The notes beneath the pieces are model-generated. The model did not search any database. It was not told the DNA's origin and saw nothing but the letters and a program-made list of their open reading frames with translations. DNA of 64,000 bases, taken from assembly GCA_022827625.1 (NCBI GenBank), contig JAJEIE010000019.1:62001-126000 (forward strand). Reading direction: 5' to 3'. Source of the DNA: Candidatus Poribacteria bacterium. GTDB taxonomy: Bacteria > Poribacteria > WGA-4E > WGA-3G. How positions within the stretch are numbered: position 1 is the stretch's first letter; each line of letters begins with the position of its first letter. Below are positions 9,353 to 17,405 of this stretch, in pieces. A program made the position numbers and the translations under genes.

Positions 9353-9402
9353 AATCTTGACCGCTGACTGCTGACCGCTGATAGCCGACTGCTGACGGCT
9401 AT
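9353..9402. repeat. Degenerate CTGACNGCTGA repeat tract
   Basis: Successive units of the type GACCGCTGACTGCTGACCG and CGACTGCTGACGGCTA run up to the end of gspI. Related tracts lie at 3175-3319, 11063-11190, 17363-17401 and 48429-48475. Confidence 0.7.
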
Positions 9403-9806
9403 TGCTCCATTTGGCGGTCTGCCATGAAGGTGCTCATAGACATTGAGCGTTCTCTATTCTTATGTTGCCATCTGACGGTTACCGTAACCTGTCGGATATT
9501 TTCTACTTCTTCAGACTCGATATCTTCGACGACAGAACGCCAGAGGTAGCGCGTGTTTTCACCGAATTCGCCTGACTCCTGTCCGACATCCGGGTAACCC
9601 TCCATCTCAATCTCCGCCATCCGAAACTTAAGCAGGTAGAGCGCGGTCGTACTGTTGTCTGAAAGGGCTTGGTTACGTGTGGCGGTGGTGAACGCCTGCA
9701 AAAGTGCTGGGAGCGCAGCCGCCAAGATCGTTAACGTTACAAGTATTTCGACGAGCGTAAAACCGTCTTTTTCTTTTCGCATTGCGTATTTGATTGGGAG
9801 TTGCAT
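9399..9806 (-). CDS. gspI: Minor pseudopilin GspI
   Basis: Short prepilin-like protein of 135 residues, the usual GspI size. The cleavage site is KEKDG|FTLVEILV, with Glu at +5, followed by a hydrophobic helix rich in Ala and Leu. The C-terminal part has the GspI pattern of a basic beta strand (VTVTVRWQHKNRERSM). The stop codon overlaps the CTGACNGCTGA repeat tract. It sits between gspH and gspJ. Confidence 0.85.
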   Translation of the reverse strand: MQLPIKYAMRKEKDGFTLVEILVTLTILAAALPALLQAFTTATRNQALSDNSTTALYLLKFRMAEIEMEGYPDVGQESGEFGENTRYLWRSVVEDIESEEVENIRQVTVTVRWQHKNRERSMSMSTFMADRQMEQ

Positions 9807-9842
9807 GTTTTTTGGTGCCTTCGGTCAGAAGTTAGAGATGCG

Positions 9843-10523
9843 CTAATTTTCGGGCGTAAATCCTAACATTTCGATCTCTGCAGGGACAAGCTGTCGCGTG
9901 CGAACGCGTCCACTCGCCGCTTCGACAGTAACGGACATTATCTGACTGCGTGAGTTTCGGAGGTACACAAGTGTCTCTTCGGATGTCGCGTGAGGCGAGA
10001 AATAGATGTACGCTACGCCTGAATCGGCTTGAACGGCTCTCCCGTTGGCGTTGGTTACTATTGCAGCCAAGGTTACATTCTGTTCCACTGAGTGAGGCAC
10101 ACCGAGGATGCCGCTGGTACGTGACAAGGGATTCTGTTGAACAGTATTTCCAGTTGTAGTCGTTGTAGCGGTGGTGATATTTATGTTGCTCTGGATGGCG
10201 GCTAAGGCTGTAGAGTTTTGGGCAGTGAGGGCTGACCTAAGCGGGGTCCCCGGGTTAAACGTTTCACTGGAGGCGAGCCAGTATAGATCGTTATCGAGGT
10301 CAAAGACCACAAGGTACGTTGTCCGATCTGTTATTGCCATGTCTCGTGCGAATGTGAGAAGGCTCCGGAGTGTCGCGGCAGATGCTTTTAACCGACGTGT
10401 TGCTGCAAACCCTTTCAGTGCTGGCATTGAGATTGCCGAGAGCACACCGATGAGCGTCAAAACGAGCAATAACTCCGTGACTGTGAAGCCTGGAGATCGT
10501 GTGCCGATTGGCGTGCGGAACAT
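9843..10523 (-). CDS. gspH: Minor pseudopilin GspH
   Basis: Prepilin-like protein of 226 residues with the cleavage site RSPG|FTVTELLLVL, Glu at +5, and a helix that continues through SAISMPAL. The segment TLRSLLTFARDMAITDRTTY matches the GspH helix that follows. The frame is open upstream to 10721, inside gspG. I use the ATG at 10523 because it leaves a 13-residue leader before the cleavage site and avoids the overlap; no strong ribosome site is visible. Confidence 0.8.
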   Translation of the reverse strand: MFRTPIGTRSPGFTVTELLLVLTLIGVLSAISMPALKGFAATRRLKASAATLRSLLTFARDMAITDRTTYLVVFDLDNDLYWLASSETFNPGTPLRSALTAQNSTALAAIQSNINITTATTTTTGNTVQQNPLSRTSGILGVPHSVEQNVTLAAIVTNANGRAVQADSGVAYIYFSPHATSEETLVYLRNSRSQIMSVTVEAASGRVRTRQLVPAEIEMLGFTPEN

Positions 10524-10584
10524 CTGAGGTTGAGAAAGTAGGGCGCCCTGTCGATCGCGCCTGTCTTTGGTTTGCAGCACTGTT

Positions 10585-11040
10585 TTAATAGACTCCCGTT
10601 GTCTCTTCAACCCAATTCGTGATGTCGGCATCCAGATCCGTTCCACCTTCTTTGCCATCTTTTCCCATCGAGTAGAGATCGTAATCGTAACCATAATGAC
10701 TACTCGGTTGGCGATAGACATAAGGATTGTCCCACGGATCCATAAAGCTTGGGCTATCTACATAAGGACCATCCCAGTTCGGCGGTGTTGGACTCGGAGC
10801 ACGCCACAAGGCACTGAGTCCCTGTTCAGTTGTTGGGTATTCGCCTGTTGTTATTGCGTATTGTTCTAAGGCGGTTTTAATGCTATTAATTTCTGTTTGT
10901 GCCTTCGCAACTTTCGCCTGCTGCGGTGCGTTTATAACGCGAGGGGCGATGAAGGCTGCGAGGATACCTAAGATGACAATCACGATTGTCAGTTCTATTA
11001 GGGTTAATCCAGATTCATCGGATTTCAGGTGCATAAGCAT
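10585..11040 (-). CDS. gspG: Major pseudopilin GspG
   Basis: Main subunit of the secretion pseudopilus. The cleavage site is DESG|LTLIELTIVIV, with Glu at +5. The C-terminal region has the GspG signature: YPTTEQGLSAL near the middle, then WDNPYVY and SMGKDGKEGGTDLDADITNW, which form the calcium-binding loop. The length of 151 residues is typical. It follows gspF by about 150 bp that contain repeats. Confidence 0.95.
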   Translation of the reverse strand: MLMHLKSDESGLTLIELTIVIVILGILAAFIAPRVINAPQQAKVAKAQTEINSIKTALEQYAITTGEYPTTEQGLSALWRAPSPTPPNWDGPYVDSPSFMDPWDNPYVYRQPSSHYGYDYDLYSMGKDGKEGGTDLDADITNWVEETTGVY

Positions 11041-11062
11041 TTTATTTTCTCCTGTATTGGTT

Positions 11063-11190
11063 GGCTATCAGCGGTCAGTACGGAAATCTGCTCAGCAGAT
11101 TTCCTTTCGGCTTTCGGCAAAGAGAAATTTGGTTTAAACCGACTGCTGAGAGTGGAGCGTTAGCGGAACGCCCTAACTGCTAACAGCCAA
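11063..11190. repeat. Repeat-rich gap with perfect hairpin between gspF and gspG
   Basis: The 153-bp gap 11041-11193 holds degenerate CAGCGGTCAG/CTGCTGA units. It also holds a perfect 11-bp-arm hairpin at 11082-11104 (GGAAATCTGCT, one central base, AGCAGATTTCC) and a GCGTT-AGCGG-AACGC hairpin near 11158. In the operon transcript these would fold just upstream of gspG. They could stabilise or process the mRNA. Confidence 0.7.
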
Positions 11191-11193
11191 TTG

Positions 11194-12438
11194 CTAATTG
11201 CTAAGCAGTTGATTCGCTTCAAAGATCGGCAGGATCATCGCAACAGCGATAAACCCTATAATGATACCCATCAGTAAGATAACGAGAGGACCGATGGAAC
11301 TCGTTAAACGTTCAAGACTCTTTTTTATTTCTAAATCGTAGTATTCAGAGAGTTTGCTGAGCATGTGAACAGGTTCGCCGGATTCTTCACCGACAGCGAC
11401 CATGTGCGTGACAAATTCAGGGAAATCCTGACTCCTACCGAGTTCACGCGAGAGTGTTGACCCTTGTTCAACCTCTACTTCTGCTGCCGCAATGACATTA
11501 CTGTAAACCTTGTTTCCTATCGTGTCTTTTACGACTTGAAGCGCCGGGAGCATACGTACGCCGTTTTCTAAAAGCGTCGCCATTGTCCGTGTGAAACGAA
11601 CAATCGCAAACGTGCTAAATATCGGACCAATAAGCGGCAATTTGAGTTTCAACCTGTCAAACCAGACTTGACCGGTTTCATGTTGAAGATATTGTCTTAA
11701 CCCTGCGCCACCTATAATAACAATCAGAAGTCCTATCCACCAATAGGTTTGAAAGGCAGCCGTTGCGTTAATAAGTATCTGGGTTGGAAGTGGCAACGCG
11801 ACGCCCAAATCGTTGAACATTGCAGTGAATTGTGGTATGACAAAGATCATAAGGACGGTAACGGCAGTGACGCTAAGCGTTAGCAAAATGATTGGATAGA
11901 AGAGTGCTGAAATAACATCGTTTTTCAGGAGTCTTTGCCGTTCTGCGAATTCTGCAAGGCGTTCTAAGACTAAACCGAGCACACCGCCGCTCTCGCCAGC
12001 GCGGACCATGTTGATGTATAGATTTGAAAATGCTTTTGGGTGTTGACTGAGGGCATCGTGAAAGGTCGCACCGTGTTCGACATCGTATTTGACTTGTGAA
12101 ACGATGCGGTGGAGTGCGGGACTCTCAATTTGTCCGAGGGTGACCTCTAAGGCGCGCGGCAACGGAACGTATGCGTTTACCAACGTTGCCAACTGGTAGG
12201 TAAAAAATTCGACATCTGCCGCTTTGACCCCACGCCGACCCATCTGAAGCCATCGGTGTATGTCTGTTGGCGCAGCGTCTTCCGTTTCCTCAACGATATT
12301 CGTGGGCCAATAGCCCATCTGTCGTAATCGGGAAATAAGTTCGGCTTTGGATTCGGCTTCCAGCGTATTATTAACGGTGCCGCCGCTGTGGGTGAGGGCT
12401 TCATATCGGAATGTCGGCACAATCAACCTCTCCGTCAT
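11194..12438 (-). CDS. gspF: Type II secretion inner-membrane protein GspF
   Basis: Polytopic platform protein that contacts the GspE motor. The 414-residue length is normal. Two T2SSF domains are visible, at about 75-195 and 275-400, each followed by hydrophobic segments. Motifs include MVRAGESGGVLGLVLERLAE (first domain) and MVAVGEESGEPVHMLSKLSE (second), the repeated G-E-x-S-G signature. The N-terminus FRYEALTHSGGTV is the usual GspF/PilC start. It lies 75 bp downstream of gspE. Confidence 0.95.
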   Translation of the reverse strand: MTERLIVPTFRYEALTHSGGTVNNTLEAESKAELISRLRQMGYWPTNIVEETEDAAPTDIHRWLQMGRRGVKAADVEFFTYQLATLVNAYVPLPRALEVTLGQIESPALHRIVSQVKYDVEHGATFHDALSQHPKAFSNLYINMVRAGESGGVLGLVLERLAEFAERQRLLKNDVISALFYPIILLTLSVTAVTVLMIFVIPQFTAMFNDLGVALPLPTQILINATAAFQTYWWIGLLIVIIGGAGLRQYLQHETGQVWFDRLKLKLPLIGPIFSTFAIVRFTRTMATLLENGVRMLPALQVVKDTIGNKVYSNVIAAAEVEVEQGSTLSRELGRSQDFPEFVTHMVAVGEESGEPVHMLSKLSEYYDLEIKKSLERLTSSIGPLVILLMGIIIGFIAVAMILPIFEANQLLSN

Positions 12439-12513
12439 AATTTCGGATGATACGAGTGCCTTAAAGCCGCTTCAGCCTTGCGCCACCCGTAGTGGAAAAC
12501 GGTATAGGAATCC

Positions 12514-14277
12514 CTACACAACTTCTCCGAAATCGAATGCATCTTCCTGTGTTAACCGGATGACTTCTTCAACGGTTGTCAAACCCGCAGCGACTTTGCG
12601 CCAACCGTCTTCTCGTAAACTTTTCATTCCTAATTGGATTGCAAGCCGACGGATTTCACTCGTTGATGCTTGTTTAAGTGCCATCGCTCGGATTTCTTCG
12701 GTCATGAACAGGACTTCAAAGATGCCGATTCTACCGCTGTAACCGCGGCCTCGACATTCCTTACAGCCAACGGCTCTCGGAATCTTCAGATCGTACGGGA
12801 TTGGAGATGTGCTGCCGTTCCCCATAAGTCCCTCCAATTCGCGCATTTCAGGTAGATACATTTCGCAACATGCTTTGCAAACGCGTCGGGCAAGCCTTTG
12901 TGCGATGATTCCTTCCACCGTAGAGGCGACGAGATACGGTTCAACTTCCATATCAACAAGCCTTGTAATAGCCCCAGGTGCGTCGTTTGTATGAAGGGTG
13001 CTGAAGACAAGGTGACCTGTCAGAGATGTGTGAATCGCCATCTCCGCGGTTTCGTAGTCCCGAATCTCACCGACCAGGACCTTGTCTGGGTCCTGACGTA
13101 AAATGTGACGCAGTCCATCGGCAAAAGTGAAGTCGATATCTGGATTAACTTGGATTTGGTTGATACCCTCTAATTCATATTCGACCGGGTCTTCAAGGGT
13201 GATAATTTTTACATCCGGTGAGTTAATCTCTTTCAGACAGGCGTAAAGTGAGGTCGTCTTGCCGCTCCCCGTGGGACCAGTGGCGAGAATAATGCCGTGC
13301 GGTTTGCGAATCATGCGATGGAAGAGTTCGAGGTTGTCTTCGGTCAGTCCAAGTTCTTCGAGTCCGAATTCAATAGACTGGCGGTCAAGAATACGGAGGA
13401 CAACGCTCTCACCGTGCAGTGTTGCCACCGTTGGAACGGTAGAGACACGGAGATCTATCTGTCGGTTACCGACGCTCCCAATCTGTCGGCTGATTTTCCC
13501 ATCTTGGGGCCGTCTCCGTTCCGCAACGTCCATACCTGCCATAATTTTGATACGGGAGGTAATCGCTGATTGTAGGTAGGCGGGCGGTTGCGGTTGATCT
13601 TCCAGCACACCGTCAACACGGAATCGAATCTTCAATTGCGTCGGATACGGTTCGATATGGATATCGCTTGCCCCTATCCGCACTGCATCGATGATCATCT
13701 GGTCAACGGCGTGGATGACGGTCGGGTCTTGGCTGAGGTCCTTTTCGTCAATGCCGAAGTCTTCAATCGTTTCACGCTCAAGCGTGGCGGTTGCACCCAC
13801 GGGCCCCTTAATCCCTGCGCTCAGGAGACTCTCTGCTGTGCGCCCATAGAGACGGACAATCGCTTCATCAATATCTGTTTCATCGGCGAGAACGGGGATA
13901 ATCTGGCAATTTGTGATGAGTTGGAGCTCGTCGATAAGCACGACATTCAGAACATCTGACATGGCGACCGTGAGTGCGTCATCTACTAACTCGATAGGCA
14001 CAATTTTATTGCGGTATGCGAACCCAGGGGAGACCTTCTCAAGGACGGTGGGTTCAGGGAAAATGCCTTCCAATTGCGTAAAAGGTGTTCCATATTCGAC
14101 GCTCTTTGTAGCAAGCGCGAGGATATCGGAAGGCACACCGTGCTTGGAGAGCACAGCGGCTTCGGAGGCACCTGTCTGTTGGATTTCGGCAATGATGTCT
14201 TTATAGTCTTGCTCAGAGATAGCGGATGCCTGTCGTACTAACTCAACAAGCGAGGATGTGTTCAGCGTCTGTTGCAT
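12514..14277 (-). CDS. gspE: Type II secretion ATPase GspE
   Basis: Cytoplasmic AAA+ motor that drives pseudopilus assembly. An MshEN-type N-terminal domain (about 1-150) is followed by the ATPase. Walker A is GPTGSGKTTS, the Asp/His boxes include ITLEDPVEYE and TSLTGHLVFSTLHTNDA, and Walker B is KVLVGEIRD. A four-cysteine zinc module (CKACCEMYL... CKECRGRGYSGR) precedes the C-terminal GRIGIFEVL segment; this module is typical of GspE and PilB. The 587 residues are normal. It is the first gene of the operon. Confidence 0.95.
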   Translation of the reverse strand: MQQTLNTSSLVELVRQASAISEQDYKDIIAEIQQTGASEAAVLSKHGVPSDILALATKSVEYGTPFTQLEGIFPEPTVLEKVSPGFAYRNKIVPIELVDDALTVAMSDVLNVVLIDELQLITNCQIIPVLADETDIDEAIVRLYGRTAESLLSAGIKGPVGATATLERETIEDFGIDEKDLSQDPTVIHAVDQMIIDAVRIGASDIHIEPYPTQLKIRFRVDGVLEDQPQPPAYLQSAITSRIKIMAGMDVAERRRPQDGKISRQIGSVGNRQIDLRVSTVPTVATLHGESVVLRILDRQSIEFGLEELGLTEDNLELFHRMIRKPHGIILATGPTGSGKTTSLYACLKEINSPDVKIITLEDPVEYELEGINQIQVNPDIDFTFADGLRHILRQDPDKVLVGEIRDYETAEMAIHTSLTGHLVFSTLHTNDAPGAITRLVDMEVEPYLVASTVEGIIAQRLARRVCKACCEMYLPEMRELEGLMGNGSTSPIPYDLKIPRAVGCKECRGRGYSGRIGIFEVLFMTEEIRAMALKQASTSEIRRLAIQLGMKSLREDGWRKVAAGLTTVEEVIRLTQEDAFDFGEVV

Positions 14278-14430
14278 GGTGTGAACGCTCTGGGGCCAGT
14301 ATACCTAACAAGAGCGATCTCCCTGTTTTGTGTTTTTTCTCGGTTCGTTTGATGGTTTCTGTTTCTATGATTAAGACGCAGCAATCCTGAATAAGTTTAA
14401 GAAAGTCGCCCGCAATTTACGTGTGGTGTT

Positions 14431-14454
14431 TGTAGCGCAAACTTTCAGTTTGCG
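14431..14454. repeat. Palindromic repeat copy upstream of gspE
   Basis: TGTAGC followed by the palindrome CGCAAACTTTCAGTTTGCG at 14436-14454. It lies in the 189-bp gap between gspE and the HEAT-repeat gene. I see no convincing promoter in that gap. Confidence 0.88.
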
Positions 14455-14466
14455 CCTTATGATTCA

Positions 14467-15615
14467 CTATTTCGTCCTTTCGATCCGTTGGATCGCTTTT
14501 TGCGCAGCGTTACGGACCTTTTTAGAGCTGTCATTGCGGGCGTTCGTCAATGCGGTAAGCACATCGGGCGAAGCCGCACGCATTTCACCGAGCTCATCCG
14601 CAGCGTTCCGACGAACGTTCTCGTCAGTATCTTGCAACGCTACGAGAAGGCTTTGTACAATCCGTTCATGATCATCTTCAGTTATTTTGCCTTTTTCACC
14701 GATTGCGCCTAAGACATCGACAATGTGTCCACGGGGCACCGGTGATGTGCTGGTCCCCAACGCGTCCGCCAATATCGGAATGACAGTTGTCGCAGCACCT
14801 TTACCAAGTTGAATCAGTTCATCTTCAGCGCGGTTTCGGACAGACTTGGATCTATCAGTCAAAGCATTTGTCAGGGCAGTGAAGGTCTCTGAAGAAGCTG
14901 CTCGTATATCAGACAACTCCTCTATAGCGTTTGTTCGGACGTTTGAAGCGTCATCTGCCAAGCCAGCAATTAGGGCATCGCGGATGGTGTCGGTAGGTTC
15001 CCCGTTTTTTGCGAGGCTTTCGCCGATGAGTCCTAATACATTCAGCACATCAGAGCGGGCTCCCGATGACCCTCTCGTCCGGACTGCGATCAGTGCCGGC
15101 ACAACGACTGCAACCGATTCCGGGGAGGTTGAGCGCACGTCGTCTAATTCTTGGAGTGCTTCACGGAAAACTTTGTCGGCGGGGTCGTTGAGTGCTGTTG
15201 CAAGTCCGATAGCGATGGCATCAACATTGCGTTTCGCCTTTCTCTCGCGTTCGCCGATTGCCCCTAACTTATCGGCAGCCTTTTGTCGAATTTGTACAGA
15301 TGGATCCTCGAGCATAGCGATGAGTGCAGCCGCGCCCGGTTTCCCAAGGTCCTCTAAGAAGTCGACAAATTGACGCTTCACTTTCTCGGATTCGTCAGCC
15401 AAAGTCGGCACAACTTGTGCGAGCAACTCGGCTTGCCATTCTGCTTGCAGTGCGCGTTGTTTTGCTTTCAGTGCGTTGAGTTCCGTCTTGAGTTGGGCAA
15501 AGCCTTCCTGTGGTTCTGCCGTTGCTTCCTGAAATTGCACCATCTGACCGATTCCCAAACCGAGCAACACACCAATGACAGTTGCTATCACCCAAAAAAA
15601 TCGTTTCTGATTCAC
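14467..15615 (-). CDS. Membrane-anchored HEAT-repeat protein
   Basis: Residues 5-26 form a signal anchor (FFWVIATVIGVLLGLGIG). A coiled segment follows at about 38-70, then at least six HEAT-type repeats: for example VVPTLADESEKVKRQFVDFL, the paired LADDASNVRTNAIEELSDI and LQDTDENVRRNAADELGEM. The last two repeats read I/MRAASS/PE/DxxTALTNA almost identically, so part of the array arose by recent duplication. Such proteins are scaffolds for protein contacts. No enzymatic motif is seen. It is 34 bp from the next gene upstream and probably co-transcribed with it. Confidence 0.75.
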   Translation of the reverse strand: MNQKRFFWVIATVIGVLLGLGIGQMVQFQEATAEPQEGFAQLKTELNALKAKQRALQAEWQAELLAQVVPTLADESEKVKRQFVDFLEDLGKPGAAALIAMLEDPSVQIRQKAADKLGAIGERERKAKRNVDAIAIGLATALNDPADKVFREALQELDDVRSTSPESVAVVVPALIAVRTRGSSGARSDVLNVLGLIGESLAKNGEPTDTIRDALIAGLADDASNVRTNAIEELSDIRAASSETFTALTNALTDRSKSVRNRAEDELIQLGKGAATTVIPILADALGTSTSPVPRGHIVDVLGAIGEKGKITEDDHERIVQSLLVALQDTDENVRRNAADELGEMRAASPDVLTALTNARNDSSKKVRNAAQKAIQRIERTK

Positions 15616-15649
15616 GGTTTTGCCTCCTTGACTTTTTTAATTTGATAAC

Positions 15650-17344
15650 CTATTGTTGTTCCACGTTCCAGACGAGAAATGGCACCAATCTCGCGAGTGC
15701 CTCTAAGCCAGTGCCTCTGCGCGATAGCGTCATTTGTAGCAAGGCTTCGCCATCTTTAACCGAAATCCACGCCGCCACTGGCGAAATCTCACTGGAATTG
15801 ACGAGAGTCCTATCGGAAGGTGGGGCTCCCTTCTCAAGTTCCAAAGCCCGCGCCACATTCAGCTGCGCGATGGCTATAGGTGTTTGCGGCGGCTCCTTGA
15901 AGTAAGCTGGACTCTTACCGTTTCTGATTTCGTCAATAAGGGCATACATCTGTTCTTCTGAAGCACCCACTAAGAATAGTCCGTCTACCGTGCTATAGTG
16001 GATGTTCGTCGCAAATGTAGACACGATTACCCCATTGTGCTCTGTTTGGGAGACGGAAAGATTTTGCAAGTTAGAAACGCTATTGCCCAACTGGTTCCAT
16101 TTCAGTGGATTACTGGAATTAAAAATTAGAGTGCCTTGTGTTTCCACGCCGCCAGCATCCATTGAAAACGCGCCGTCAAACTCGATTTCCAAACTTTCTA
16201 AGGCACTTGGGTCAAACTCGGCTAAGTCGTGGACCGATATAGCGAGTTCACCCGTTAGACTTGGAAAAATATCGCCTTCCAGATTCAAGTTCAAGAGCCC
16301 TTCAAAAAAAGAGATCCCCGCATAAACATCGTCATCTGCCTCTTCAGCGATGAATTGGCTAATGCCTTGCCAAAGAACTTCAGAGACTACCGGTGCGGTG
16401 GCGATGAAGAGATCTTCATCTGCGGATACCGCTTTGATTGTTTTGAAAGGATTTTTTTCTTTTGTGAAGCGTTCAGGATTTGGAACGAACGCATGGTATT
16501 GTTCGATGGCCTTCTGCGTAAGTTGCGCGTGCAACGTGAGAAACTCGCCAGTCTCTAACAAATTGAATTCTCCCAACATAACTTCGCAGAAATCAAGTTC
16601 ATCCAATGCGGCTATAAGTTTCTCTAAGTCATTTGGCTCTTCTTGGTCTTTATCTATCGGAAAATCCGCTAAAGTTTGCTGTACGTTACAGAAAAGTGAA
16701 ACCTGTCCAGAGCCTGACTTCTTAGATATTTTAGTATAGTCGGTGTTTTCCGATATTGAGGGGGCTTTCTTTCGGAAGGTATCCAGCAATTTCTCAAAAG
16801 CCCTTTTCCCCACACCGAGTACAAGGAACTCGTCCACAAACCCATACTTGATAGTCTGCCGGTTCAACTTCAGCATATTGTAGCGAACCCGTTGGTATTT
16901 GCCTGCGTCTATGTGAAGGACGTTTGGGCCACTCATCCCTATGAACCCTTCCACAATTTTGGTAAACCGTTTGAGTTCGCTGAGATTTCCACCTGAATGT
17001 ATAACAGCCCCAATTTGTGGAGAATTGTCTGTATTTGACCATACGGCTAACGCCGTTCGGTATCCTATCGTCTCCATTATGCTCAGCACGTCTGTGCCAA
17101 GAAGTCCTTGTATCAGCACAAACCCTTGCCGCAGCTCTTCAAACTCTGGCACTTCTGATAATTGACCAAAAACTTTCTCCCAACTTTCAGAAGTCTCAAT
17201 CTCGCTATAGACTTCATCTATATCCTGAAGTGTTACATAGACACCACTTTCCTGTGGTATGAAGTCTTCTACCTTCGCTGCGTCCGCAACAGAGGCGGTG
17301 AGCAGTAGTAAAGACAGACAGCACGTTAAAAATCTTGCCTTCAT
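15650..17344 (-). CDS. Exported protein of unknown function (DUF3352-like)
   Basis: A signal peptide covers residues 1-22 (CCLSLLLLTASVADA). The mature 540-residue protein starts with VEDFIPQESGVYVTLQDIDE and alternates beta-rich and helical stretches, with NLEGDIFPSLTGELAISVHD in the middle. This layout (periplasmic proteins that begin with a statement like P-x-x-x-x-V-Y/F and contain L-x-x-D-I-x-P-x-L-x-G-E) recalls DUF3352, but I cannot confirm the family. It probably forms a two-gene operon with the downstream HEAT-repeat gene. Confidence 0.6.
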   Translation of the reverse strand: MKARFLTCCLSLLLLTASVADAAKVEDFIPQESGVYVTLQDIDEVYSEIETSESWEKVFGQLSEVPEFEELRQGFVLIQGLLGTDVLSIMETIGYRTALAVWSNTDNSPQIGAVIHSGGNLSELKRFTKIVEGFIGMSGPNVLHIDAGKYQRVRYNMLKLNRQTIKYGFVDEFLVLGVGKRAFEKLLDTFRKKAPSISENTDYTKISKKSGSGQVSLFCNVQQTLADFPIDKDQEEPNDLEKLIAALDELDFCEVMLGEFNLLETGEFLTLHAQLTQKAIEQYHAFVPNPERFTKEKNPFKTIKAVSADEDLFIATAPVVSEVLWQGISQFIAEEADDDVYAGISFFEGLLNLNLEGDIFPSLTGELAISVHDLAEFDPSALESLEIEFDGAFSMDAGGVETQGTLIFNSSNPLKWNQLGNSVSNLQNLSVSQTEHNGVIVSTFATNIHYSTVDGLFLVGASEEQMYALIDEIRNGKSPAYFKEPPQTPIAIAQLNVARALELEKGAPPSDRTLVNSSEISPVAAWISVKDGEALLQMTLSRRGTGLEALARLVPFLVWNVEQQ

Positions 17345-17357
17345 TAAAAACCTCCTG

Positions 17358-17401
17358 TTGGCTTAATGGCTGACGGCTATGCCGCTGACTCCCGACGGCT
17401 A
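17358..17401. repeat. GCTGACGGCTA repeat tract
   Basis: The units GGCTGACGGCTATGCCG and CCGACGGCTA fill the 61-bp gap between the symporter gene and the exported-protein gene. They are related to the tracts at 9353 and 48429. Confidence 0.6.
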
Positions 17402-17405
17402 TTTT

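Noticed and set aside
10524-10721. Longer N-terminus of GspH
   Set aside because: It would overlap gspG by 137 bp and put about 80 residues before the prepilin cleavage site.
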